DNA from: Mesorhizobium sp.
GTDB lineage: Bacteria; Pseudomonadota; Alphaproteobacteria; Rhizobiales; Rhizobiaceae
Length of the DNA: 64,000 nt
Direction: 5' to 3'
Assembly: GCA_004020875.1 (NCBI GenBank)
Contig: SAPZ01000004.1
Coordinates: 248,001-312,000, forward strand
Shown here piece by piece: positions 30,319-39,035 of the stretch; within the stretch, counting starts at the first letter, position 1, and every line of letters starts with the position of its first letter. Under the pieces are notes generated by a model. The model saw nothing but the letters and a program-made list of their open reading frames with translations, had not been told where the DNA came from and ran no database searches. The translations under genes and the position numbers were made by a program.

Positions 30319-31113
30319 TTAGTGCTTCAGGCCCTTGGGCGCATCGGAAGAGGCGACGAGGACCGGACCCGTCGGGCGCGGCGGCTCGTTCTCGTTGATG
30401 ATGCCGAGACGGCGGGCAACCTCCTGATACGCCTCGACCAGGCCGCCCATATCGCGGCGGAAGCGGTCCTTGTCGAGCTTGTCCTGGGTGGCGACGTCCC
30501 ACAGCCGGCAGGAATCGGGCGAGATCTCGTCGGCGACGACGATGCGCATCATGTCGCCCTCGAACAGGCGGCCGCACTCGATCTTGAAGTCGACGAGCTG
30601 GATGCCGACGCCGAGGAACAGGCCGGAAAGGAAGTCGTTGACACGGATGGCCAACGCCATGATGTCGTCGATCTCCTGCGGGCTCGCCCAGCCGAAGGCC
30701 GTGATGTGCTCTTCCGACACCATCGGATCGTCGAGCGCGTCGGCCTTGTAATAGAACTCGATGATCGAGCGCGGCAGCACCGTGCCTTCCTCGATGCCGA
30801 GGCGCTTTGACAACGAGCCGGCGGCGACATTGCGCACGACGACCTCGAGCGGGATGATCTCGACTTCCTTGATCAACTGCTCGCGCATGTTGAGCCGGCG
30901 GATGAAGTGGGTCGGGATTCCCATGCGGTTCAAGTGGTTGAAAATGTGCTCGGAAATACGGTTGTTGAGCACGCCCTTGCCATCGACCACTTCATGTTTC
31001 TTCTTGTTGAAGGCGGTGGCATCGTCCTTGAAGAACTGGATCAGCGTGCCCGGCTCAGGTCCCTCATAGAGGATCTTGGCCTTGCCTTCGTAGATGCGGC
31101 GGCGATTTTTCAT
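30319..31113 (-). CDS. purC: SAICAR synthetase
   Basis: 264 aa. [36 protein letters not shown] at the start, [22 protein letters not shown] and [34 protein letters not shown] are all canonical. Ligates aspartate to CAIR. First gene of the purC-purS-purQ operon; divergent from the ATPase zeta gene across 274 nt that should hold both promoters. Confidence 0.97.
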   Translation of the reverse strand: MKNRRRIYEGKAKILYEGPEPGTLIQFFKDDATAFNKKKHEVVDGKGVLNNRISEHIFNHLNRMGIPTHFIRRLNMREQLIKEVEIIPLEVVVRNVAAGSLSKRLGIEEGTVLPRSIIEFYYKADALDDPMVSEEHITAFGWASPQEIDDIMALAIRVNDFLSGLFLGVGIQLVDFKIECGRLFEGDMMRIVVADEISPDSCRLWDVATQDKLDKDRFRRDMGGLVEAYQEVARRLGIINENEPPRPTGPVLVASSDAPKGLKH

Positions 31114-31387
31114 TTGATTTTTCTCTGGGTCTGCGGGCAGGCGGCAAATGACCGGTTCCTGTCCGTCTGCCTAAATTAGTATGGCGACGGTGGCGTTCAA
31201 TGCCGGTGTTATCGCAATCGCCTGGTTTGCTCAATCGCCAAATCCGGCGAATCAACCGCTTTCGGGATTGAAATGCCGCAGCGCAGCATGCGACGAAGTA
31301 TATTGACCGGGTCGCGGCCTTTTGATTTGTGCTTGCCCATCACACATATTCACCGCGAACGCGAATCGGATTGATCGGAGGGACGCC

Positions 31388-31708
31388 ATGAGCAGCATGA
31401 AAGACCGCGAAGAGGGCTTTGAGCGCAAATTCGCCTTCGACGAGGAGCTTCGCTTCAAGGCCGCGGCACGGCGCAACAAGGCCCTTGGCCTCTGGGCCGC
31501 CGAGAAGCTGGGCAAGTTCGGCGCCGATGCCGAAGCGTATGCCAAGGAAGTGGTCGTCTCCGACATCGAGGAAGCGGGCGACCATGACGTCTTCCGCAAG
31601 ATTCGCAAGGATTTCGATGCCTCCGGCGTCAACCAGTCCGACCATCAGATCCGCCGCACCATGGACGAGTTGATGGCCCAGGCGATCGAGCAGATCAAGA
31701 ATGCCTGA
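31388..31708 (+). CDS. ATP synthase F1 inhibitor zeta subunit (DUF1476)
   Basis: 106 aa. MSSMKDREEGFERKFAFDEELRFKAAARRNKALGLWAAEKLG and the helical C-terminus match the alphaproteobacterial zeta subunit that blocks ATP hydrolysis by the F1 ATPase. The N-terminal segment (first about 20 residues) is the inhibitory helix in Paracoccus. Start at 31388 after a GGAG site. A terminator follows at 31734. Confidence 0.93.
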   Translation: MSSMKDREEGFERKFAFDEELRFKAAARRNKALGLWAAEKLGKFGADAEAYAKEVVVSDIEEAGDHDVFRKIRKDFDASGVNQSDHQIRRTMDELMAQAIEQIKNA

Positions 31709-31733
31709 GGCCGGATTCTAGCTGGACCAATCG

Positions 31734-31763
31734 ACCGCCCGGCCAAACCGGGCGGTTTTTCTT
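31734..31763 (+). terminator. Rho-independent terminator after the zeta subunit gene
   Basis: 9-bp stem ACCGCCCGG/CCGGGCGGT with a CCAAA-type loop and a TTTTTCTTT tail, 26 nt after the stop. Confidence 0.9.
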
Positions 31764-31817
31764 TGCCTTTGCCGTCGTTTCCGGCTGAAACTGCGGGTTG
31801 TCATCAAGGAAGGTCCG

Positions 31818-32591
31818 ATGTCGCTCAAATCCCGCCTGGTCGCCGACGAAACGCTGTTCACCGCTTGGTCCGGGGTGCCGGACGCGCTGACGGTGGAGAT
31901 CATCGCCAAGCAGGATTTCGACGCCGTCACCCTCGACATGCAGCATGGCGGCCACCATGAGGACAGCGTGCTGCGCGGTCTCGCGCCGGTGCTCGCTGCC
32001 AACAAGCCGGCGCTGGTGCGCATTCCGGTCGGGCGCTTCGACATGGCGAGTCGCGCGCTCGATTTCGGGGCTGAGGCAGTGATTGCGCCGATGGTGAACT
32101 CGGTGGCCGACGCACGGCAGTTCGCCGCCGCGATGAAATATCCGCCCATGGGCGAGCGCTCCTGGGGGCCGACTTACGCATTCCCGCGCCACGGCAAGGG
32201 CGACCATGCCGAATGGCTGCGCGATTCGAACCAGCGCACAATGGCCTTCGCGATGGTCGAGACACGGGCGGCATTCGAGGCGCTCGAGGGTATCCTCGAC
32301 ACGCCCGGCATCGACGGCATCTTCGTCGGACCTTCGGATTTTTCAATCGCCTGGTCGAACGGAACGACCGTCAATTCGACGCTTGAAAGCATGATGGAGA
32401 CGGTTGCTTCGATCGCCGAGCGGACGCGCAAAGCCGGAAAGCATGCGGCGATCTACGTCATCGAGCCGGCGATTGCCGGCCGCGTGGTGTCTATGGGCTA
32501 CCGGCTGCTCGCCATGGGCTCGGACCACACGCTGATCTCGCTCGGCGCGAAGACCCTTTTGAAGAGCATGCGGGATTCCATCGGCGCCTAA
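31818..32591 (+). CDS. HpcH/HpaI-family aldolase
   Basis: 257 aa class II pyruvate aldolase fold: FDAVTLDMQHGGHHEDSV (catalytic His and metal region), PALVRIPVGRFDMASRALDFGAEAVIAPMVNSVADAR, SWGPTYAFPRHG and GIFVGPSDFSIAW. Enzymes of this group cleave 2-keto-3-deoxy or 4-hydroxy-2-oxo acids to pyruvate plus an aldehyde, with Mg2+/Mn2+. The substrate is not predictable; no degradation genes are adjacent. Confidence 0.93.
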   Translation: MSLKSRLVADETLFTAWSGVPDALTVEIIAKQDFDAVTLDMQHGGHHEDSVLRGLAPVLAANKPALVRIPVGRFDMASRALDFGAEAVIAPMVNSVADARQFAAAMKYPPMGERSWGPTYAFPRHGKGDHAEWLRDSNQRTMAFAMVETRAAFEALEGILDTPGIDGIFVGPSDFSIAWSNGTTVNSTLESMMETVASIAERTRKAGKHAAIYVIEPAIAGRVVSMGYRLLAMGSDHTLISLGAKTLLKSMRDSIGA

Positions 32592-32593
32592 GG

Positions 32594-32736
32594 CGTGCTG
32601 ATATTCAGGTGAGGCCGGCCTGCAAATGCCGGTTTCCTGCGCTTTCGGTGCTCACGTACTTCAAGTACGCTCCGCTCCGGTTCTCGGAAACCGCCATTTT
32701 CGACTCGGCCCGACCTGAATCTCAACACACCTTGGG
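32594..32736. repeat. About 140-bp near-perfect palindrome
   Basis: The left half GTGCTGATATTCAGGTGAGG...GCTCACGTACTT is mirrored by CAAGTACGCTCCGC...CCGACCTGAATCTCAACACA. The apex is GTACTTCAAGTAC. It fills the 150-nt gap between the convergent aldolase and alpha/beta hydrolase genes. Likely a mobile palindromic element of rhizobial genomes and a strong transcription barrier. Confidence 0.8.
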
Positions 32737-32741
32737 TCGTC

Positions 32742-33299
32742 TCAGGGCTGCTTCAGTTCCGTCAGGAATTTGGCGAAGGTCATCGAACCCTCGGGCCACG
32801 GGCCGAAGCCGGCATCGTGGTTGAGATGGCCGGCCTCGCCGGCGTCGATGAAGAGCGATCCCCACGCGGCGGCAATATCCTCGGCGACCTCGAAGGCGCA
32901 GAACGGGTCGTTGCGGCTGGCGATCACGATCGAGGGGAAGGGCAGGGGATCGCGCGAATAAGGGCCGAAGGTCATCAGGTGCCTCGGCCTGATTTCCGGA
33001 TTGGCGACATCGGGCGGCGCGACGAAGAAGGCGCCGGCGACCGGCTTCCTGAATTGCGGGATGGCCTGCACCGCCGCCGCGACGCCAAGCGAATGCGCAA
33101 CGAGCACCACGGGCCGCTCGGCCTCGTTGACGGCGTTAGCCACACTCGCCGTCCATTCCTCGCGCACGGGCTTGGTCCATTCCGCCTGCTCGACTCGGCG
33201 GGCCGTCGACAGTTTCGACTGCCAGCGGGTCTGCCAATGTTCGGGACCGGAATTGGTGTAGCCCGGCACGATCAGAATATCTGCGTCTTTGACTTTCAT
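32742..33299 (-). CDS. RBBP9/YdeN-like alpha/beta hydrolase
   Basis: 185 aa from ATG 33299. Family N-terminus ADILIVPGYTNSGPEHWQTRWQSKLSTARRV, nucleophile VAHSLGVAAAV, acid in SRNDPFC and histidine in AGHLNHDAGFGPWPEG. Serine hydrolase of unknown substrate. Neither start (33299 or 33347) has a convincing ribosome binding site; 33299 gives the usual family length. Confidence 0.9.
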   Translation of the reverse strand: MKVKDADILIVPGYTNSGPEHWQTRWQSKLSTARRVEQAEWTKPVREEWTASVANAVNEAERPVVLVAHSLGVAAAVQAIPQFRKPVAGAFFVAPPDVANPEIRPRHLMTFGPYSRDPLPFPSIVIASRNDPFCAFEVAEDIAAAWGSLFIDAGEAGHLNHDAGFGPWPEGSMTFAKFLTELKQP

Positions 33300-33490
33300 G
33301 GCGCGGATGTAGCGAGCGGCCTTGCCGGCTGCAACCCTGTCGGACATATCGATACGATCACAATCGTGAACAACTTGTTCGATTCTTGCTGCCTTGTGTG
33401 AACGATCGCAATGGACGATCTGAAGGGAAGGAGAGCCGGTTGCCTGGAGATCTCATGTTGGGAACCAGCGCCTGCCGGATGGAGAAGCTG

Positions 33491-34303
33491 ATGAGCGAAC
33501 TGCCTTTTGCCGCGACCACCCCGGTCAGTGTTTCGCGCGTTGGGTTGAAGGCGCGCGATGCCGAGAGCTTGGCCGCCTATTACCGCGCCGTCGTCGGTCT
33601 GCAGGAACTGAGCCGTGCCGACGGCGCGATCACGCTTGGCGCCGCCAACCGGCCGTTGCTGGTGCTTGAGCAGGATGCTTCGGCGAAGCCCGACGATCCG
33701 CGCGGCGCCGGCCTTTTCCACACCGCTTTCCTGTTGCCGTCGCGAGCGGACCTTGGCCGCTGGATCAGCCACGCCGCCGCCAATCGCATCGGCATCGAGG
33801 GCGCCTCGGACCATCTGGTCAGCGAGGCGCTCTATCTGACCGATCCGGAAGGCAACGGCATCGAGATCTATGCCGACCGCCGCCCGCAGGACTGGAAATG
33901 GAACGGCGACAAGGTCGCCATGGCGACCGAGCGGCTCAACCTGCCGGCAGTAGTGGGGAGCGTGCCGACGGGCGATGCCGGCTGGCAGGGCGCGCCGGAA
34001 AACACCATTGTCGGCCACGTGCATCTGCGCGTCGGCCGGCCGGAGGATGCGGAGGCCTGGTGGCATGATCAGTTCGGCTTCGACACCGTTGCCAAATATG
34101 GCAGCCAGGCAGTGTTCCTGTCGTCCGGTCATTACCACCACCATATCGGCGCCAATGCCTGGCAGAGCGCCGGTGCGGGAAGGCGCGATCCGTCTCGCGC
34201 GGGCTTGGCCTGGGTCGAGATGCGCTCGGACAATGTTCAGGAGGAGATAAGCCGTGAGGATCCGTGGGGCACGGTTATCAGGACCGTGCCTGGGAAGAGA
34301 TGA
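33491..34303 (+). CDS. VOC-family (glyoxalase / CatE-like) metalloprotein
   Basis: 270 aa, two vicinal-oxygen-chelate modules. First: VSRVGLKARDAESLAAYYRAVVGLQELSRADGAITLG with AGLFHTAFLLPSRADL and YLTDPEGNGIEIYADR. Second: VGHVHLRVGRPEDAEAWWHDQFGFDTVAKYGSQAVFLSSGHYHHHIGANAW. This layout resembles catechol-2,3-dioxygenase-like CatE proteins. GGAG lies 6 nt before ATG 33491. Confidence 0.88.
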   Translation: MSELPFAATTPVSVSRVGLKARDAESLAAYYRAVVGLQELSRADGAITLGAANRPLLVLEQDASAKPDDPRGAGLFHTAFLLPSRADLGRWISHAAANRIGIEGASDHLVSEALYLTDPEGNGIEIYADRRPQDWKWNGDKVAMATERLNLPAVVGSVPTGDAGWQGAPENTIVGHVHLRVGRPEDAEAWWHDQFGFDTVAKYGSQAVFLSSGHYHHHIGANAWQSAGAGRRDPSRAGLAWVEMRSDNVQEEISREDPWGTVIRTVPGKR

Positions 34304-34324
34304 TCTGAGGTGGGCGACAGCTTC

Positions 34325-34345
34325 TTTCCCCGCGTGAACGGGGAG
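34325..34345. repeat. Short palindromic remnant (CCCCG...CGGGG)
   Basis: TTCCCCGCGTGAACGGGGAG between the convergent VOC and purB genes; a stub of the CTTCTCCCCGT...ACGGGGAGAAGG repeat type common in Mesorhizobium. May terminate transcription. Confidence 0.45.
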
Positions 34346-34352
34346 AGGAGGG

Positions 34353-35660
34353 TTACGCTTCCCCAAACACCCGCCTGAAGATCGTGTCGACATGCTTGGT
34401 GTGGTAGCCGAGGTCGAATTTCTCGCGGATCTCGGCTTCGGAGAGGGCTGCTCTCACGTCCTTGTCGGCCAGCAGTTCCTTGAGGAAATCGGCGCCGTGC
34501 TCCCAGACTTTCATCGCGTTGCGCTGCACCAGGCGGTAGGCGTCCTCGCGTGACAGGCCGGCCTGGGTGAGCGCCAGAAGCACGCGCTGCGAATGCACCA
34601 GCCCGTGGAACTTGTTGAGGTTCTTCTCCATGTTCTCGGGATAGACGAGCAGCTTGTCGATGACGCCGGTGAGGCGCGCCAGCGCGAAATCCAGCGTCAC
34701 CGTCGCGTCCGGCCCGATCATGCGCTCGACCGAGGAATGCGAAATGTCGCGCTCATGCCAGAGCGCCACGTCTTCCATGGCAGGCAGGGCCATCGACCGC
34801 ACCATCCGCGCAAGGCCGGTGAGGTTTTCGGTCAGCACCGGATTGCGCTTGTGCGGCATGGCCGACGAGCCCTTCTGGCCCGGGGAGAAATACTCTTCAG
34901 CTTCAAGCACTTCGGTGCGCTGCAAATGGCGGATCTCGACGGCCAGGCGTTCGACTGACGAGGCGACCACGCCCAGCGTGGCAAAGAACATGGCATGCCG
35001 GTCGCGCGGGATGACCTGCGTCGACACCGGCTCCGGCTTCAGCCCAAGCTTTGCCGCCACATGCTCTTCGACATAGGGCTCGATGTTGGCAAAGGTGCCG
35101 ACGGCGCCGGAGATCGCACAGGTGGCGATGTCCTCCCGCGCGTGCACCAGCCGCTCGCGGCAGCGCGAGAACTCGGCATAGGCTTGCGCCAGCTTGACGC
35201 CGAAAGTGGTCGGCTCGGCATGGATGCCGTGGCTGCGGCCGATGGTGACGGTGTCCTTGTGCTCGAAGGCGCGGCGCTTCAGCGCTGCAAGAAGAGCATC
35301 GATGTCGGCTAGCAGGATGTCGCTGGCGCGGGTCAGTTGCACGGCAAGGCAAGTGTCGAGCACGTCCGACGAGGTCATCCCCTGGTGGATGAAGCGGGCG
35401 TCCGGTCCGACGAATTCGGCGAGATGGGTGAGGAACGCGATGACGTCATGCTTGGTGACGCGCTCGATGTCGTCGATCTTGGCGACGTCGAATTTGGCCG
35501 CGCCGCCTTTTTCCCAGATGGTCCTTGCCGCTTCCTTCGGAATGACGCCAAGCTCGGCCAGCGCATCGCAGGCATGCGCCTCGATCTCGAACCAGATGCG
35601 GAATCGGGTTTCGGGCGACCAGATGGCGACCATTTCCGGTCGGGAATAGCGAGGGATCAT
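34353..35660 (-). CDS. purB: Adenylosuccinate lyase
   Basis: 435 aa. MIPRYSRPEMVAIWSPETRFRIWFEIEAHACDALAELG, H in GRSHGIHAEPTTFG, and the fumarase-superfamily signature GSSAMPHKRNPVLTENL. Catalyses both SAICAR to AICAR and adenylosuccinate to AMP. Stands alone on the minus strand, about 3.2 kb from purC. Confidence 0.98.
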   Translation of the reverse strand: MIPRYSRPEMVAIWSPETRFRIWFEIEAHACDALAELGVIPKEAARTIWEKGGAAKFDVAKIDDIERVTKHDVIAFLTHLAEFVGPDARFIHQGMTSSDVLDTCLAVQLTRASDILLADIDALLAALKRRAFEHKDTVTIGRSHGIHAEPTTFGVKLAQAYAEFSRCRERLVHAREDIATCAISGAVGTFANIEPYVEEHVAAKLGLKPEPVSTQVIPRDRHAMFFATLGVVASSVERLAVEIRHLQRTEVLEAEEYFSPGQKGSSAMPHKRNPVLTENLTGLARMVRSMALPAMEDVALWHERDISHSSVERMIGPDATVTLDFALARLTGVIDKLLVYPENMEKNLNKFHGLVHSQRVLLALTQAGLSREDAYRLVQRNAMKVWEHGADFLKELLADKDVRAALSEAEIREKFDLGYHTKHVDTIFRRVFGEA

Positions 35661-35699
35661 CTGTTTTCTGTCCTGCCTGGGAGAAGCGTCGGTCGCGTC

Positions 35700-35906
35700 C
35701 TAACAGAGGCGGGCCAAATGCTCAACGCCGCTTGCCGCGCAAACCAGATGCTGGCCCGACAAGTGCCGCAAACCCGCCGGAAAATAGGCCCGCACGCCAA
35801 GCCCGGGAAACTGGTAGAGCACGGTGAGCGGCGTGGAGGTGAATTCATGCCTATCACGCCATGGTGAACGACACGTGCCGTGCGATGCATCCAATCCGGC
35901 GTTCAT
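35700..35906 (-). CDS. Possible small protein or gene remnant upstream of purB
   Basis: A 68-codon frame whose second half (HEFTSTPLTVLYQFPGLGVRAYFPAGLRHL and following) shows strong third-position GC bias like neighbouring genes, whereas the first ~18 codons do not. It has no good ribosome binding site and I recognise no family. It could be a short real protein with a downstream start or the tail of a decayed gene. It is the only coding signal in the 301-nt purB-DUF2171 gap. Confidence 0.25.
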   Translation of the reverse strand: MNAGLDASHGTCRSPWRDRHEFTSTPLTVLYQFPGLGVRAYFPAGLRHLSGQHLVCAASGVEHLARLC

Positions 35907-35961
35907 TTGTTATTGTCGGCCGTCTCGCATCCGAAAGGGCACATCCAGCGGAGAAACCAGC

Positions 35962-36219
35962 ATGAGCACCGACATCAGCAAGATACGCGGACATATGGAA
36001 GTGATCGGCGCCGATGGCGTCCATATCGGCACCGTCGACAAGGTCGAGGGTGACCGGATCAAGCTGACCAAGGCCGACAGCGGCATGGGCTCGCACAAGG
36101 GCCATCACCACTATATTTCGCTCGCCCTGGTCGCAGAGATCGACGCGCAGAAGGTATGGCTTTCCGCGAATTCCGATGTCGCCGTCGTCTTCGAGGAAGA
36201 AAGGTCCGATCCGACCTGA
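35962..36219 (+). CDS. DUF2171 protein
   Basis: 85 aa. DUF2171 core: IRGHMEVIGADGVHIGTVDKVEGDRIKLTKADSGMGSHKGHHHYISLALVAEID. The PRC-barrel-like beta fold is common in small rhizobial proteins of unknown function. GGAG lies 8-9 nt upstream of the ATG. Confidence 0.9.
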   Translation: MSTDISKIRGHMEVIGADGVHIGTVDKVEGDRIKLTKADSGMGSHKGHHHYISLALVAEIDAQKVWLSANSDVAVVFEEERSDPT

Positions 36220-36234
36220 TCGGCGCCGAGCCAA

Positions 36235-37251
36235 TCAGCGCGACGACCAGACGGGGAACAGATCGCCGTCGGCGGGTGTCGCGGCGTGCACGCCGCGGCT
36301 GATGGCGCGCGCCATGGTCGCGCCCGCCGCCGCGAACAGGTCGATCGCGGCATCCGCGCCTAGCTCGATGCCGCTCCTCCCGGTCGCCAGCGCAAACACC
36401 AGATCGCCGTCCGCCGGCGTATGGGTCGGCCAGATGGCGTGGGCAAAGCCGTCATGCGCCGAAATCGCCAGCCGCTTGGCCGCGGCCTTGGTCAGCACGG
36501 CGTCCGTGGCGATGACGGCGATGGTGGTGCTGCCGGCTTCTTCATGTCCGCCGACGCGCCTGTCGCGGTATTTCAGCAGGATCTTCCTGGCGTCTTCGGG
36601 CATGGGATCGGGATAGCCCAGGCCGCCGAACTCTTCGTCGATCTCGAAGGGCGCCGCCCAGAAATGGCGGCTGCGGCCGACCGTCACCGAGCCGGTCGGG
36701 TTGACGGCGGCGAGCGCGCCGATTGTGACGCCGCTGTCGAGCACGGTCGAGGCGGAGCCCAGGCCGCCCTTCAGTCCGAAGGTGAGCGCGCCGGTGCCGG
36801 CGCCCGCCGTGCCGATGGCGAAATCCACGGTCGCCGCCTGCACGGCCTCATAACCAAGCTCGCGATAGGGCGGATAACGGCCCCAATCCTTGTCACCGCC
36901 ATTGCGCAGGTCGAACAGGATCGCAGCCGGCACGATCGGCACGCGAAAGCCACCTACCTCGACGCCGATGTTCTTCTCGCGCAACGCCGCCTGCACGCCC
37001 GAGGCGGCGTCGAGGCCGAAGGCCGAGCCGCCGGACAGGACGACGGCATGGATGGTCGCGATCGAATTCTGCGGCTCGAGCAGGTCGGTCTCTCGCGTGC
37101 CCGGCGCGCCGCCCAGCACCTGGACTCCAGCCACGGCGGGTTCATCGCACAGCACCACGGTGACCCCGGATTTCAGCCTTGGGTCGATGGCATTGCCAAC
37201 ACGGAGGCCCGCAACGTCGGTGATCAGATTGCGCAGTCCGGTGCGGAACAT
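36235..37251 (-). CDS. P1-family (DmpA-type) aminopeptidase
   Basis: 338 aa. Family traits: GLRNLITDVAGLRVGNA...SGVTVVLCDEPAVAGVQVLGGAPGTRETDLLEP, VLSGGSAFGLDAASGV, and the autoprocessing Gly-Ser region LAAVNPTGSVTVG. These Ntn-hydrolase-like enzymes self-cleave and act as L-aminopeptidases/D-esterases or beta-peptidyl aminopeptidases. The start overlaps the preceding stop as TGATG, so it is coupled to the binding-protein gene and may process its ligand. Confidence 0.92.
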   Translation of the reverse strand: MFRTGLRNLITDVAGLRVGNAIDPRLKSGVTVVLCDEPAVAGVQVLGGAPGTRETDLLEPQNSIATIHAVVLSGGSAFGLDAASGVQAALREKNIGVEVGGFRVPIVPAAILFDLRNGGDKDWGRYPPYRELGYEAVQAATVDFAIGTAGAGTGALTFGLKGGLGSASTVLDSGVTIGALAAVNPTGSVTVGRSRHFWAAPFEIDEEFGGLGYPDPMPEDARKILLKYRDRRVGGHEEAGSTTIAVIATDAVLTKAAAKRLAISAHDGFAHAIWPTHTPADGDLVFALATGRSGIELGADAAIDLFAAAGATMARAISRGVHAATPADGDLFPVWSSR

Positions 37252-38321
37252 CACTTGTCCTCCAGCTGAACGAAATGCGTGCCGTCGAAGCGGAAGAGGC
37301 GGAACGGGTTCTGGCTGAGGTCGCCCTTGTCGTCGAAGCGGATGGTGCCGATCGCTGTCGCGAAATCATGGCCTGTCAGCGCTTCGCCGAGCGGCTGGCC
37401 TGAGCTTTCCGCGCTGGTCAGCGCGGCCTTGGCGACCTCGACTGCGGCATAGGACGGCAGCGTGTAGCCGTCCGGCACGATGTTCTTAGCGCTGAAGGCC
37501 TGCACGATCTTGGGGTCGGCGACTTGCGACCATTCCGGCGGCGCGATCATCAGCGTGCCGACGGCGTAAGGCACATCGCCCGGCGGCGTGCGCAGGTTCT
37601 CGCCGCCGGCGAAAGTGATGCCGGCGTCGAGCCGGGCGGCATCGCGGCCCATGATCGCGATGTCGTCGCCGTCGCCGCCGGCGAACACCTTGGTCGCGCC
37701 GGCCTTTTTCAAACGGCCGACCAGGCCGATCTGATTGTCGAGCTGCGGTCGGAACGTGTCGACGAAGACCGGCTTCAGCGCTGCCTGCTCGGCCGCGGCG
37801 CGGAAGGTCTCGGCCATCTCGCGGCCATAGATGGTGCCGTCGTCGACGATGGCGAAAAGGTCGTCGCGCCAGAGCTGAGTAAGCCGGGTGGCTATCTCGT
37901 TGCGCTCATCATCGCCGCGCGGGCCGAGCCGGTAGACTGGCCAGCCGGTCTTGGCGCGCCGGTCGGTCAGGCTTTCGGTTCGCACACCAACCGTGATGAC
38001 CGGGATGTTGGCACCTTTCAGGATCGGCAGCGCGGCCTCGATCGCCTCGGTGCAGAGAAAGCCCACCACGGCCTTGACCTTGGCGTCGACGAATTCCCTT
38101 GCCGCTGCGGCACCGCCGTCGGCCGTGCAGGCATCGTCGACGGCTTTCACCGCGATGCCGTTTGCCTCTGCCGCTAGGCCCGCGCCGGTCTCGACCTGCT
38201 TCCCGAGGATCGCCGACGGACCGGAAAGCGGCGCCGCAACGCCGACCAGCGTCTCGGCGTCGGCGCTCGCTGCCAGCGACAGCCAGAGCAGCACGGCTGA
38301 TGTCGTCGTGAGAAGACGCAT
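37251..38321 (-). CDS. Periplasmic branched-chain amino-acid/amide-type binding protein
   Basis: 356 aa from ATG 38321. Signal peptide RLLTTTSAVLLWLSLAASADA, then the type I periplasmic-binding fold (LVGVAAPLSGPSAILGKQVETGAGLAAEANG, FLCTEAIEAALPILKGANIPVITVGVRTESL). Such proteins deliver amino acids, amides or peptides to ABC importers, but no permease or ATPase gene is adjacent. An ATG at 38342 lies over a GGAGGA and could be the alternative start. It forms a two-gene operon with the P1 peptidase. Confidence 0.88.
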   Translation of the reverse strand: MRLLTTTSAVLLWLSLAASADAETLVGVAAPLSGPSAILGKQVETGAGLAAEANGIAVKAVDDACTADGGAAAAREFVDAKVKAVVGFLCTEAIEAALPILKGANIPVITVGVRTESLTDRRAKTGWPVYRLGPRGDDERNEIATRLTQLWRDDLFAIVDDGTIYGREMAETFRAAAEQAALKPVFVDTFRPQLDNQIGLVGRLKKAGATKVFAGGDGDDIAIMGRDAARLDAGITFAGGENLRTPPGDVPYAVGTLMIAPPEWSQVADPKIVQAFSAKNIVPDGYTLPSYAAVEVAKAALTSAESSGQPLGEALTGHDFATAIGTIRFDDKGDLSQNPFRLFRFDGTHFVQLEDK

Positions 38322-38512
38322 TCGGGCTAAGAGATCCTCCATGCCGGGAATACAGTCCCGACACTATCGCAGGAAATGCCTAAAGGCTGGCTAAGCGCCG
38401 CGCAACACGCGAATTTGCGGATTGCGGTCAAGCACTTCGCTCATGCTATGCAACTTGTGGCGTGCAATATGCCGCCATATATAACGAACTGGTTCCCACA
38501 GGTGGATTATCG

Positions 38513-39007
38513 GTGCTCAAGATCAATGATATCGGGCCGCAGCACTATCGCGATGCGATGGCGCATTTTGCCGGCCACGTGCATGTGGTGACGACGGACG
38601 GGCCGGGTGGCAAACGCGGCGCGACGGTGATCGCTGCCTGTTCGGTCTCTGACACGCCGCCGACGGTGCTGGTCTGCCTCAACCGTGAGAACGTCAAGAA
38701 CGAAGCCTTCATCAAGAATGGCAAGTTCGCGTTGAACACGCTTGCCTCGGACCAGGAAGCCGTCTCGGTAGGCTTTTCCGGTGTCACCGGGTTGCCGGCG
38801 GAGGAGCGCTTTGCGCTAGCCGAGTGGGATGTGATCTCGACCGGCGCGCCGGCGCTGAAGGGGGCGCTTGCCGTGTTCGACTGCGAGATCATCGATAGCA
38901 AGGACCTTGCTACCCACCGTGTGCTTTTTGGCAAGGTGACAGGCCTGCGCATCGGCGATAATTTGCGGCCGCTGATCTACCACAACCGCGGCTATCACGT
39001 TCTTTGA
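38513..39007 (+). CDS. Flavin reductase-family protein
   Basis: 164 aa from GTG 38513 (AGGTGG about 7 nt upstream); the ORF extends to 38462. HpaC/RutF-like FMN-binding fold: YRDAMAHFAGHVHVVTTDGPGGKRGATVIAACSVSDTPPTVLVCLNRENVKNEAFIKNGKFALNTL and the C-terminal LIYHNRGYHVL. Reduces FMN/FAD with NAD(P)H for a partner oxygenase, none adjacent. It is 28 nt before the MoxR gene and probably in its operon. Confidence 0.88.
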   Translation: MLKINDIGPQHYRDAMAHFAGHVHVVTTDGPGGKRGATVIAACSVSDTPPTVLVCLNRENVKNEAFIKNGKFALNTLASDQEAVSVGFSGVTGLPAEERFALAEWDVISTGAPALKGALAVFDCEIIDSKDLATHRVLFGKVTGLRIGDNLRPLIYHNRGYHVL

Positions 39008-39035
39008 ACGGTTGGGCGGAATCCACGGAGACAAG

